A stretch of 64,000 nucleotides of DNA from contig JBCDKM010000005.1 of NCBI GenBank assembly GCA_038746605.1, positions 1 to 64,000 of the forward strand, written 5' to 3'. This stretch comes from Rubricoccus sp038746605. Lineage in GTDB: Bacteria; Bacteroidota; Rhodothermia; Rhodothermales; Rubricoccaceae. Below are positions 8,389-17,300 of the stretch, piece by piece. The translations under genes were made by a program, and so were the position numbers. The notes beneath the pieces are model-generated. The model was given only the letters and a program-made list of their open reading frames with translations, was not told where the DNA came from and searched no databases. Each line of letters opens with the position of its first letter. Position 1 is the first letter of the stretch.

Positions 8389-9258
8389 CTACCAGAACAT
8401 CAGTTTCATGCAGAAGACGGACCCGCCCGACTTGAGAAACTCGCTCGTGTCTAACTCCACGACCTCGAATCCTGCTTCGAGCAGCATCGCGTTGGTCTCC
8501 GTGCAGCCCTGCTGAATGAGGACGTGACGGCCATCGGGGCAGTGGGCGTTGCAGGCGAACAGCTCGCGCGCCTCGCGCTCTGGCACCTCTAGAACGCGCG
8601 CGAAGTGGGAGCGGATGGCGACCAGTCCTTCCTCGTCGAAGGCGCCGGGGTAGATTAGTGCCGTGTGCTCGTCGAGTGGACAGAGGCAGGTGTCGAGGTG
8701 GTAAAAGTCCGGGTCTTCGAGTCGAAGGGGGATCACGTGGAAGCCCATCGCGGACTCCAGCCGGTCGTAGACCTGGCGGTCTGTGCGGTAGCCGTAGCCG
8801 CCCCAGAGGAGGTAGCGCCCGGGGTGCCAGAGGGCGTCGCCCATGCCTTCAAAGTCGCCCGGGAGGTCCGGGTCAAGGCCTGTGACCTCATAGCCCCGTG
8901 CTTCGAAGAAACGCGCATAGTGCTCCACCTCAGGCTTGCGCTGGGGGGCGTGCATGCGCGAGAGGATCGCGCCGAGTTCGCCGCCCGGGGTCTGGTACGG
9001 GAGCGTCTGGTTGGCGCAGAAGACCATGTCCGGGAGCCCTAGCTGGCCCTCTACGATGCTCACCTCCATGCCGCACCGCTCATACGCCTCGCGAAGGGCG
9101 TCCCACTGGCGCCGCGCGAGGGCAGGGTCCACGTCGCCGATGTTGCCCGCCATGTGCGGGTTGATGACGTAGGCGACCTCGAAGTGATCCGGCGAGGTGA
9201 GGAGGACGCGGCCGGGGCGCGGGATGGCCGGGAGGGTACCGAGAGAGACGTGTTCCAA
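8389..9258 (-). CDS. DDAH/arginine-deiminase superfamily amidinohydrolase
   Basis: 289 residues. TTG 9258 gives MEHVSLGTLPAIPRPGRVLL, matching the usual N-terminus. Motifs of the guanidino-group-modifying superfamily are present: DMVFCANQ near residue 80, a variant FEGMGDAL (usually FEGGGD), HLDTCLCPL with the catalytic His, and GGSVFCMKL with the nucleophilic Cys at about residue 283. Related enzymes hydrolyse dimethylarginine, arginine or ornithine-like substrates to citrulline-type products. The exact substrate cannot be decided. It is probably cytosolic. It sits between unrelated genes and ends against the opposed heptamer arrays. Confidence 0.85.
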   Translation of the reverse strand: MEHVSLGTLPAIPRPGRVLLTSPDHFEVAYVINPHMAGNIGDVDPALARRQWDALREAYERCGMEVSIVEGQLGLPDMVFCANQTLPYQTPGGELGAILSRMHAPQRKPEVEHYARFFEARGYEVTGLDPDLPGDFEGMGDALWHPGRYLLWGGYGYRTDRQVYDRLESAMGFHVIPLRLEDPDFYHLDTCLCPLDEHTALIYPGAFDEEGLVAIRSHFARVLEVPEREARELFACNAHCPDGRHVLIQQGCTETNAMLLEAGFEVVELDTSEFLKSGGSVFCMKLMFW

Positions 9259-9314
9259 CGGGGCGAAAAGCAGAACGGGCGGCGCGAAGGTAGCGCCACC
9301 CGCTCTGGGACGGT

Positions 9315-9349
9315 CTGCCTCGGTGCGTCCGTGGAAGGACCGAGGCGAG
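9315..9349. repeat. Palindromic repeat, long form, copy 2
   Basis: Arms GCCTCGGT (9317-9324) and ACCGAGGC (9339-9346) enclose a 14-nt centre with GTCC and GGAC. It begins 15 nt beyond the stop codon of the lipoprotein gene on the minus strand. Confidence 0.85.
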
Positions 9350-9364
9350 CAGGGGCAGGACGTT

Positions 9365-10366
9365 CTACCGACTGGCCCGCGCCTGCGTCATCAGGGACTC
9401 CGGCATGAAGGCTGTCACGCGAACGCCTTCGCCCTCTTCGCGAACCTCTACGTCGTCGAGTGCTTGCATCAGGGCGGGCTCGTCCTTGGCCTGGATGCGC
9501 ATCGTGGAGACAGCGGCGCGGGCGACATCGGCTACGTCGGAGGCGGCGGCGCCCGAACGGGGCACGACGTAGGCGTCCAGCGCAAAGCCCGTGTCGGCGA
9601 AGTCGAAGGACGTCACCATGGCATCGGTGAGGCCACCGAGTTGCCCCATCGCGTCATCGCCGGGCGCGTTCATCTGTGCGCCGTCGATGTCGCGCACGAT
9701 GGCCCAGGCGCCCTCGCGATGGCGGGCCTTCTCCACGAGCGCCATCAACTCAGCGTCGGCGGAGGCCCCGGAGGCCCCGGTAGAGATGCGGCTCAGCATC
9801 GCGCGGACGGCCGCCTCACTGCCTGCGACCATCATCTTGTCGTTGGGGAGCGCGAAGGCGAAGCGGTCGCCGTCGTTCTCGGCGGCGATCCACGCCGGGA
9901 CGCCCTCGATCTCGGTGCGCTCTAGGTCCTCAGGCGCCTCGTCTGCGATGACGCGCTCGATCCGGTCTCGGTCGAAGCGGGCGTAGAGCACCAGCGCGGC
10001 CGACTCGTTGTCGGAGGCAGCGGCTACGTAGACGCGGTCGATGTCTTCGGCGGGATCGAAGCCGGTCAGGCGAATGATCCGCTCCATCTCGCCGGAGCCA
10101 TTCTGACCGAAGGGCGACATCTCGCCTTTCATCATCTGGCCTACGGAGCCGCTCGCACGGGCTGCGGCGAGATCGACCATGCCGACCATCTGAGCGTTGC
10201 CCGGTAGGATGTCCAGCGCCTCCGTCGTCTGGAGCGAGGCGGGACCGCCGACCTCTGCGACGCCGTCTTGGCAGCCGGTGAACAGGAGACCCGCGACGAG
10301 CAGCGCGAGGGAGACGGGGATCACGGCAAGCGTTGTGCGAGCCGGAAGGTGACGAGCGTGGTGCAT
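9365..10366 (-). CDS. Lipoprotein of about 333 residues, unknown family
   Basis: ATG 10366 gives a long signal sequence ending in LVAGLLFTGC, a clear lipobox with Cys at about residue 32. The mature part alternates hydrophobic strands and acidic loops (AQMVGMVDLAAARA, DRVYVAAASDNESAALVLYARFD). It looks like a periplasmic or outer-membrane domain similar to DUF3352-type proteins, but I do not recognise it firmly. It ends in AFMPESLMTQARASR. The gene lies directly downstream of an ABC-2 exporter on the same strand, 26 nt after the permease stop, so it may belong to that operon. Confidence 0.65.
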   Translation of the reverse strand: MHHARHLPARTTLAVIPVSLALLVAGLLFTGCQDGVAEVGGPASLQTTEALDILPGNAQMVGMVDLAAARASGSVGQMMKGEMSPFGQNGSGEMERIIRLTGFDPAEDIDRVYVAAASDNESAALVLYARFDRDRIERVIADEAPEDLERTEIEGVPAWIAAENDGDRFAFALPNDKMMVAGSEAAVRAMLSRISTGASGASADAELMALVEKARHREGAWAIVRDIDGAQMNAPGDDAMGQLGGLTDAMVTSFDFADTGFALDAYVVPRSGAAASDVADVARAAVSTMRIQAKDEPALMQALDDVEVREEGEGVRVTAFMPESLMTQARASR

Positions 10367-10392
10367 GACGGGTGCGCGGGTGGGCGCGAAGG

Positions 10393-11292
10393 TCAGAAGT
10401 CTCGGCGCGCGAAGCGCCAGAAAGCGAGGGCGTACAGAGCGGTTCCGATCCCGATGGAAGCCGCAAACGCGCCGACGGCTCCTACGGGCTGCCCGGAGGC
10501 GAGTTGCGGTACCATCTGAACCCCGACGGTCGGGAAGCGAGGGAGGGCGTGGCGCAACCCGATCACGAGTGGTCGCCACGTAGACGCGATCTGGGTCTCC
10601 AGTTCGGGAATCGCGAGGATCAGCGAGGCGAAGAGCACCGCGAGGACAACCATCAGCGAGAGGGCCGACGAGCCGGTCCAGACGCTCACGAGTGAGACCA
10701 GCCCGTAGAGCACCATGAACATGGCCCAGATCACGAGGATGGCGAGCAGGAAGCGCGGATTCCAGATCCCGCTCTTGATCGACATCACGAGCCACACCGC
10801 ACCGATCAGGTAGGCCATGAGCGCGAACGTGACGACGCCTACACCCCCGAGCCGTCCTGCGAGGATCTGACTGCGGGACAACGGCTTGGAAAGCAACAGG
10901 TCGATCTCACCTCGTGTCTGGAGCGATGCGACCAGCCCGCTCGTGGCGAAGAGCGCCAGCAGAATGCCTACCCAGTAGGCCGCGCCTGCGACGAACGCCT
11001 GCGCGCCAAACACGAGACCCTCTAGCAAGCTGTCGGCTCCGAACGGCGCCTCCTGCTGCATCACGACCTCGCCGTCCTCGTCTCTCAGCACGTTGCCCTC
11101 CTCGTCGAACTGGGCCGACTCGAACGAGGCGTCTTCGCCGAAGAGACGAGCACCTGCGAGGGACCCGTCCACGACGTCGAGTTGGAGCGCGAGGGCCATC
11201 GTGCCCCAGACGAGCGTCGCGACGACGAAGAGGCCGACGACGATCCACTTGGCGCGAAGCTCGCGGAGGGTGAGAAGGAGAACGCCGAGCAT
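10393..11292 (-). CDS. ABC-2 type transporter permease
   Basis: 299 residues. About six membrane helices alternate with one long acidic extracytoplasmic loop after the first helix (LFGEDASFESAQFDEEGNVL). The N-terminal TLRELRAKWIVVGLFVVATL and the cytoplasmic EIDLLLSKPLSRSQILAGRL segment are characteristic of ABC-2 permeases of the NosY/ABC2_membrane_2 type. It should pair with the ATPase encoded just upstream. No substrate is indicated. Confidence 0.88.
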   Translation of the reverse strand: MLGVLLLTLRELRAKWIVVGLFVVATLVWGTMALALQLDVVDGSLAGARLFGEDASFESAQFDEEGNVLRDEDGEVVMQQEAPFGADSLLEGLVFGAQAFVAGAAYWVGILLALFATSGLVASLQTRGEIDLLLSKPLSRSQILAGRLGGVGVVTFALMAYLIGAVWLVMSIKSGIWNPRFLLAILVIWAMFMVLYGLVSLVSVWTGSSALSLMVVLAVLFASLILAIPELETQIASTWRPLVIGLRHALPRFPTVGVQMVPQLASGQPVGAVGAFAASIGIGTALYALAFWRFARRDF

Positions 11293-11341
11293 GGGGCAGG
11301 GGAGGGGCCGGTGGGGAGTGGTGGAGACGGGCTGGGTCGGT

Positions 11342-11363
11342 CGGCCTCGGCACCGAGGCGGGC
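11342..11363. repeat. Palindromic repeat, short form, copy 3
   Basis: GCCTCGG / CCGAGGC core around CA. The left outer bases are degenerate (TCG instead of CCC). It lies between the ABC ATPase stop and the permease start. Confidence 0.85.
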
Positions 11364-11429
11364 GGGGTGGAGGGAACCCGTGGGCAACTCGGGTCGCTCG
11401 CGTCGCGCTCTCCAGGCGCGTACGTTGGG

Positions 11430-12359
11430 CTACTGGCTACTGGTGCCTTCCCCGTCTGTGACGACTTCCACGAACAAGTCTTCGAGCGACTGGCGGAGCG
11501 GCTCCACGGCCTCCACCTCGATGCGGTGGCTGCGGAGGTAGTCCAGCGCAGCGTTGAGCGCGGCGCGGTCCTCGGCGTGGAGAGTGTAGCCTGCCAGGTC
11601 GCCCACGGGAGGGCCCGGGTCTGGGATGAGGGTAGCACCGAGCGCCTCGGCGATGTCTTGCGCGATGAGGGTGGTGCGGAGGCGCCACGCGCGTCCCGTC
11701 TCGGTCAGCGAGGCGACTGTGCCCTCGCGGACCATCTCGCCTTCCTTGAGAATCGCGACGCGCGTGCAGACGCGCTCGATCTCGCTCAGCAGGTGCGAGT
11801 TCAGGAACAGCGTCACACCCTCAGCGGCTAGCTCTAGCAGCAGATCGCGGATCTCGCGACGGCCAACGGGGTCCACCCCGTCGGTGGGCTCGTCCAGGAA
11901 GACCAGCCTGGGGCGCGTCATGAGGGCCTGCGCGATGCCGAGGCGTTGCATCATGCCCTTGGAGAACGTTTTCACTTTCCGGTCCGAGGCGCCGGAGAGA
12001 CGGACGCGTTCTAGCAACTCGCGCGCGCGCGAGTCATCGTGACCGGCCATCCGCGCGAAGAGGGCGAGCGTCTGTCGCGCAGTCAGGTACGGCGGAAAGC
12101 GGTGGTTCTCCGGCAGAAACCCGACCGTCTCGCGAGCCGCCGCCTGACGGATGTCGACGCCGAACATGGTGCCCTCGCCCTCGGTGGGGTGGACGATCCC
12201 GAGCAGCAGCTTGACGAGTGTCGTTTTGCCTGCGCCGTTGGGGCCGAGGAGGCCGAAGATCTCACCCGCCTCCACGTCGAGGTCGAGCGGGCGCAAGGCG
12301 ACGACGGGGGGGCGGCCGGAGTAGGTCTTGGCGAGGCCGCGGGTTTGGATCGCGAGCAC
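11430..12359 (-). CDS. ABC transporter ATP-binding protein
   Basis: 309 residues. All nucleotide-binding motifs are present: Walker A GLLGPNGAGKTTLVKLLLG near residue 40, signature FSKGMMQRLGIAQAL, Walker B RLVFLDEPTDGVDP and the H-loop LNSHLLSEIERVC. The C-terminal 80 residues form the accessory domain common in DrrA/CcmA-like ATPases. It pairs with the downstream ABC-2 permease, probably as a homodimer energising export or membrane remodelling. The 137-nt spacer to the permease contains a palindromic repeat, so co-transcription is likely but not certain. Confidence 0.9.
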   Translation of the reverse strand: MLAIQTRGLAKTYSGRPPVVALRPLDLDVEAGEIFGLLGPNGAGKTTLVKLLLGIVHPTEGEGTMFGVDIRQAAARETVGFLPENHRFPPYLTARQTLALFARMAGHDDSRARELLERVRLSGASDRKVKTFSKGMMQRLGIAQALMTRPRLVFLDEPTDGVDPVGRREIRDLLLELAAEGVTLFLNSHLLSEIERVCTRVAILKEGEMVREGTVASLTETGRAWRLRTTLIAQDIAEALGATLIPDPGPPVGDLAGYTLHAEDRAALNAALDYLRSHRIEVEAVEPLRQSLEDLFVEVVTDGEGTSSQ

Positions 12360-12420
12360 GGGGCGCGGGCGGGTGAGGGCGTCGGGACGGGGCGAGGGGT
12401 GGGAAGTTGCACCCGGTCCG

Positions 12421-12442
12421 CCCGCCTCGGCACCGAGGCGGG
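12421..12442. repeat. Palindromic repeat, short form, copy 4
   Basis: Perfect 10-bp arms around CA. It ends one base from the stop codon of the metalloenzyme gene (12444), one of the tightest associations between this repeat and a gene end. Confidence 0.92.
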
Positions 12443-12443
12443 C

Positions 12444-13346
12444 CTACCCAACGAGTGCAGACACCAGCGCAGGTGCCACATCCAGCAGCGACGCCGCCTC
12501 CGCAAACGCCTCCGCGCCAGGCCCCAGCGCCACCAGGGGTACCGGATTTCGCGTGTGGCTCTTGGTCGTCGGGCGCTCGATGTTGCCGTGATCGCTGCTG
12601 ACGATGAGCAGGTTGTCCGTGCTGCGAGCGTCCAGAATTGCGCCGAGCGCCTCGTCCACGAGAGGCAGTACATCCTCCGGCGTGAGGCCATCGCGGCCGT
12701 GGCCTGCTGTGTCCGTGTACGGGTACTCGAAGAGTGTCAGCCGGTGCTCCCGTGCCAGGGTCGCCAGCCGTCGCCCTGCCTCAGCGGGGGAGGTGGGGAC
12801 GTGGTCGGGGTCGAGATGGTGCTGCCAGCGCTCGCCGGTGAGGTCGGCAGGGAGGGCGTGGCCCAGGTTCAGGTCCTTCGCCGTGCGGAGGCGGATTCCG
12901 GCCTCGCGGGCCATGCGCGTGGTAGCGGTCCAGCGGGCGCGACGCTCCATCGCGCGGAAGAACCGGTCCGGGTAGGCATTCGCGAAGGCGATAGCCTCCA
13001 CGCCGCGATGGCGAAGACGCTGAAACACGCTCTGCTCGGCGAGGGCGGCGTGCGCAGCTGTCGGCGGGTACGGGCCGAAGTGACGCCCATGGAGTTCCGC
13101 AGCATTGACGCCCGTGAAGAGCGCCGTCTGGCCGGTTCCGCTCTGCGGCAGTCCTTCCACGTCGAGCGTGGCATCGAGAGGGACGACGACGTGCTCCGGC
13201 TCGCGGACGGGCTCTAGATCCGCCGTCCAGCGCTGGTCGCCCGCGAGGGCTTCGAACGCAGGGAGATGAAGCGTATGGAGCGGGTTGTGCTCGCTCGCAG
13301 GTCCGAGGCCGACTCCATCGAGGAAGACGAAAAGGGCGTGGGTCAT
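12444..13346 (-). CDS. Alkaline-phosphatase-superfamily metalloenzyme (phosphoglycerate-mutase-like)
   Basis: 300 residues from ATG 13346, overlapping the upstream dprA-like stop by 4 nt. The motifs fit the iPGM/alkaline phosphatase superfamily: N-terminal ALFVFLDGVGLG (metal Asp), GLPQSGTGQTALFTGVNAAELHG with the phospho-accepting Ser/Thr region, YTDTAGHGRD and LLIVSSDHGNIE (metal Asp-His). It lacks the large insert of GpmI, so it is probably a phosphomutase or phosphodiesterase of unassigned substrate and not glycolytic GpmI. A palindromic repeat follows one base after the stop. Confidence 0.85.
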   Translation of the reverse strand: MTHALFVFLDGVGLGPASEHNPLHTLHLPAFEALAGDQRWTADLEPVREPEHVVVPLDATLDVEGLPQSGTGQTALFTGVNAAELHGRHFGPYPPTAAHAALAEQSVFQRLRHRGVEAIAFANAYPDRFFRAMERRARWTATTRMAREAGIRLRTAKDLNLGHALPADLTGERWQHHLDPDHVPTSPAEAGRRLATLAREHRLTLFEYPYTDTAGHGRDGLTPEDVLPLVDEALGAILDARSTDNLLIVSSDHGNIERPTTKSHTRNPVPLVALGPGAEAFAEAASLLDVAPALVSALVG

Positions 13347-14176
13347 AGCGCGAGGGCCTCGGCGATAGTGGCCGGATCGCGAACGGGAATGCCGTCGGGA
13401 CCGGAGGCGAGCGCGAAGGTCGGGCGGTGCTCGGTGGCCCAGGCGAGGGCACGCGCCTCGGGGGCGTCCGGCGCCACGCCCGCCCCCACCACGGCGCCCG
13501 CCAGCGCGGCGGCCACGAGGGCGGCCTCGCGCTCGTCGTACTCGAACGGGCCGTGCGGCATCGGCCAGGGCGAGACGAGGCAGCCGCCCGCCCGGATCAG
13601 CGCTGTCGCGCCGGGCCGGAGGCTGGGTTCCAGCTTCGCGAGCCCGCACGCGGCGACGGCCACCACGCGGCCTCCTGCGCCCAGCGCGGGCTTCTGGATC
13701 GCGAGGTCGAATCCGTCCGACATCAGCGTCACGATCCCGCCCGGTGCCATCCGGTTCGCGAGATCCGTCGCGGCCTCGAAGGCGGGCACCTCCAGACCTT
13801 TCCGACCGAGGATCGCGAGGCCGGGCGTGAGCGCGTCGGTGTGCCCGTAGGCCCAGAGCGCGACGGGCCGGTCGGCAGGGGGGAGGTCGTCCAGGCGCGA
13901 GGGCCAGGTGTCCCCGCCTCGGGTGAGCACCGCGATGCGCTTGGACGCGAGCGCCTCCAACTGGCCGGTCGCTTTCGCGAGTGCCTCGTCCATCGCTTCG
14001 CCGAACAGCTTCTCGACCGTCGCGGCGGCGCGCGGCATTCCCTTCAGGCGCAGTATCACCTGCTCCCGCGGCGTGGCCCGAACGGCCTCTACCGAGTCGA
14101 AGTGATCGAGGACACGGTGCGCGGAGACGCGCCCGACGCCATCGAGGCGGAGGAGGGCAAGCGGGAAGGCAGGCAT
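13343..14176 (-). CDS. Divergent DprA/SMF-like DNA-processing protein
   Basis: 277 residues. An N-terminal helix-hairpin-helix-like segment (LLRLDGVGRVSAHRVLDHFDSVEAV) precedes a Rossmann-type SMF domain, with ILGRKGLEVPAFEAATDLANRM, IQKPALGAGGRVVAVAACGL and a late FEYDEREAALVAAAL. The layout follows DprA, which loads RecA on incoming single-stranded DNA. Key residues differ: the SG.A.GID stretch is LMSDGFDLAIQ. The protein may therefore have lost or changed that activity. It is translationally coupled (ATGA) to the phosphomutase-like enzyme, which is an odd pairing. Family moderately sure, function open. Confidence 0.7.
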   Translation of the reverse strand: MPAFPLALLRLDGVGRVSAHRVLDHFDSVEAVRATPREQVILRLKGMPRAAATVEKLFGEAMDEALAKATGQLEALASKRIAVLTRGGDTWPSRLDDLPPADRPVALWAYGHTDALTPGLAILGRKGLEVPAFEAATDLANRMAPGGIVTLMSDGFDLAIQKPALGAGGRVVAVAACGLAKLEPSLRPGATALIRAGGCLVSPWPMPHGPFEYDEREAALVAAALAGAVVGAGVAPDAPEARALAWATEHRPTFALASGPDGIPVRDPATIAEALAL

Positions 14177-14359
14177 CGGGGCAGGTACGGGGCGTCCCGT
14201 GTGCGGTTCACCGGGAGATAGTGCGCGGGGAGGAGATCGTTACAGAATCCCCCGTCGGATTTCAGAACGGAGGGGAGGATGGGTCCCCGCGAGGGCAAAA
14301 GGGCGACTTGCGCGCCGGGCACGCCGCTTGCCCTTCGCGCGGTGTCCCTTCATCTCCCG

Positions 14360-17300
14360 ATGGACGTCTCTCCCCGCCTCCTCCTCGTGGCTCCCCCGGA
14401 AGCCACGCTCCCCCTCGATTTCCCCTCGGAGACCGAGCCGTTCCTCGTGCCCTCTGCGGCCATCCTCGCAGCGGCCTTGCGTGAGGAGCCGACCGACGCT
14501 GTCCTCGTCCTCGACGCCACCGAGGCGGAGGATGCCCTGGGCGTCGTCCTGGCGCACGACCCCGAGACGCCATTCGTCGCAGTCACGGACGAGCCTCTGC
14601 CCGGGGTCCCATCCGTGCCGCCCGAGGCGCTCGCAGGCTGGCTCTCGGCCTTGCACACTCCGCTCCCCGCCTGGTCCTCGCTGCCCATTGGGCCCGTCCC
14701 GACGGACTCGTTGGACAGTTTCGCGAAGCATCTCCCGATTGGGGTCTACCGGAGCACGCCGGATGGCCGCATCCTGTACGCCAACCCGGCCCTCGCTACC
14801 ATCCTGAGTGTGGAGTCTGTGGAAGCTCTCGGGGAGATCGATGTGCGTGAGGACCTTGGCTACCCGCGCGATCACTTCGCGGAGGAAATCGCTCGCAGTG
14901 GCAGTGTGCAGAACCTCGTGGTGTGGTGGCGCGACCCGACCGGCCGGGAAGTCTACACGCGCGAGAACGGTCGGGCCGTGTACGACGACGATGGTGAGGT
15001 GCTCTACTACGAGGGCACGATGGAAGACGTGACCGCGGAGCACCGCGCTCGCGCACGGGAGCGGCGACGGGCTCGCCAGTTGGAGGCGCTCGTCCGCTTC
15101 GGAGAGTCAGCCGATCTCGCGCTCGACCGGGAGGCTATCCTCCACGCAGCGGTCGCGGCAGGGGTGGAGGCGACGGGTGCGGACTGGGGCATCCTCGTCT
15201 TCCACCAGAACGGTGAGAACCGCATCGCGGCAGCCTCCAGCACCTTCCCGGAAGGAGCGGTCCAGCAACTCGAAGCCTCCGGGGCGCTCTCACACGTCCC
15301 ATTGGAAACGGAGACGCTCTTGCTCCGCGACGTGGAGTCGCGAGGGAGCCAGGTGCCAGAGGTCGTTCGTCTCTCGATGACCCAGCACGGCTTCCGCTCG
15401 TTTGGGAGCTTCCCACTCGTGCGTGACGGGCAGGCCGCCGGAGCCTTCATCGCGGGCTTCAACACGCCCCACACCTTCGATGAGGAGGAGCGCCAACTCG
15501 CCGAGGCGCTCGCGTGGCACCTCGCCGGATCGCTCGCTCGCGTCCGTGCAGAGCGCGGCCTGCGCGACACTGAAGCTTCACTTCAGTTCATCGCAGATAC
15601 CACCAACCACGTTTTCTATCGCCTCCGCTATAGCGCCGAGGGGAGCGCCTTCGAGTACCTCAGCCCGGCCGTCGAGACGCTCACCGGCTTCTCTGTTGAG
15701 GCGCTGGAGGAGGAGGGCGGGCTCGCGGCGCTGATCGTGTCTCGCGAGGTTCGCTCAGGCGAGGGACTCTCCGAAGGTCCGGTCCCAGACGCGACGCATT
15801 ATGCTGCCGTCTACCAGATGCGCACCGCCGACGGCGACCTCCGCTGGGTGGAGAACAGTGCCTATCCGTGGCTGCGCGAGGACGGCGAGCCCGTCGGCCT
15901 CGTCGGGGTGTTGCACGATGTCACGGAGCGGCACCGGCACGAGGAAGAGCAGGCGGCTCGCGCTGAGCGCTCCCTTGCTTTCCAGACCTCCCTCGCGGCG
16001 CTCGCACACCTCAACCTTCCGTCGCTTCAGGCGTTCGCCGAGGCGACGGCTGAGGAGGCGACCGCCAGCCTCGATGCCTCTGCGGTCTCCGTTTGCCTCT
16101 TCCGCGAGGACGGGCCTCTCTGCGCTACCCGGTCTCCCATTCACTTGACCCCTCCCGCTCCGACAGGAGAGGATCTATCTGCGGTGCTGGGGTACATGGG
16201 CTCTGGCCGCGCGGTCGGCATCGCCGATCTGTCGAAGCCGTCGGCCTCGGCGCCGAGCCGGGAGGCCCTGATCGCGTCGGGCGTGCGAAGCGTGCTCTGG
16301 TCGCCGATTCTCCGAGCAGGAGAGGCCATTGGCCTCGTGGGCGCTTTCTGCGAGGAGCCGACGCCTTGGGATGAGGCCGCCTACGACTACGCGGCCGGGT
16401 TGGCCGATGCCGTGGCACTCGCGGTCGAACGCGCCGACCGGTCTCGCGCGGAAGAGGCGCTTCGGGAGCGGGAGATTCGCCACCGAACCCTCGCGGAACT
16501 GTCCAGCGACTACGCCCTCGTGGTTCGTCAGAACGACGGCCTGCGCAGTGGCGAGGTCGTGTGGGTGGGAGGGGCCGTCGAGCAGATCACGGGCTATCCA
16601 GCGACGGCGTTCGAGGATGTCGCGATGATCCGGCAGGTCGTGCATCCAGACTCCCTTCAGACCGCGCGGCATGCGCTCGTCTCCCTACAGCAGCAGCGCG
16701 AGGCCACGTTCGAAGCGCAGCTCATCACGCGCGAAGGCGAGATGCGATGGGTGCTCCACCGCGTTCGCCTCGGGGAGCCAGGCTCGCGGCTCACCTACCA
16801 CTCCGGGCAGGATATCACGCACCGCAAGCGCGCCGAGGCCGCTCTCATCGAGGCGCGAGAGCAGGCCGAGGCGGGCCGCGAGGTCGCCGAAGAACTCGGA
16901 CGCCTTAAGGGCTCGTTCCTCGCCAACATGAGCCACGAAATCCGAACGCCCCTCACGGGCATTCTAGGCTTCGCAGACCTTCTCGCCGAGGAGCTAGAAG
17001 GCGAACACCGCGAGTACGCCGAGTTCATCGAGCGCAGCGGGCGCCGTCTCCTCGACACGCTCAACTCCGTCCTGGACCTCTCCCGCCTCCAGGCCGACCG
17101 CGTCCAGCCCGAACTGCAAACCGTGGATCTCGCCGCCGAGGCCCGCGAGGTCGTCCAACTGCTCTCCGCGATGGCGTCCGACCAGGGCCTCACGCTCCGG
17201 GTCCACGCCCCAAGGACGCCGGTCTACGCCACGCTCGACCCGACGTGCATCAACCGGATCGTCCACAACCTCGTCGGCAACGCGATCAAGTTCACCGAGG

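Noticed and set aside
16243..16262. Palindrome-like GGCCTCGG CG CCGAGCCG in the histidine kinase gene
   Set aside because: The right arm departs from the family and the translation is ordinary; treated as chance similarity.
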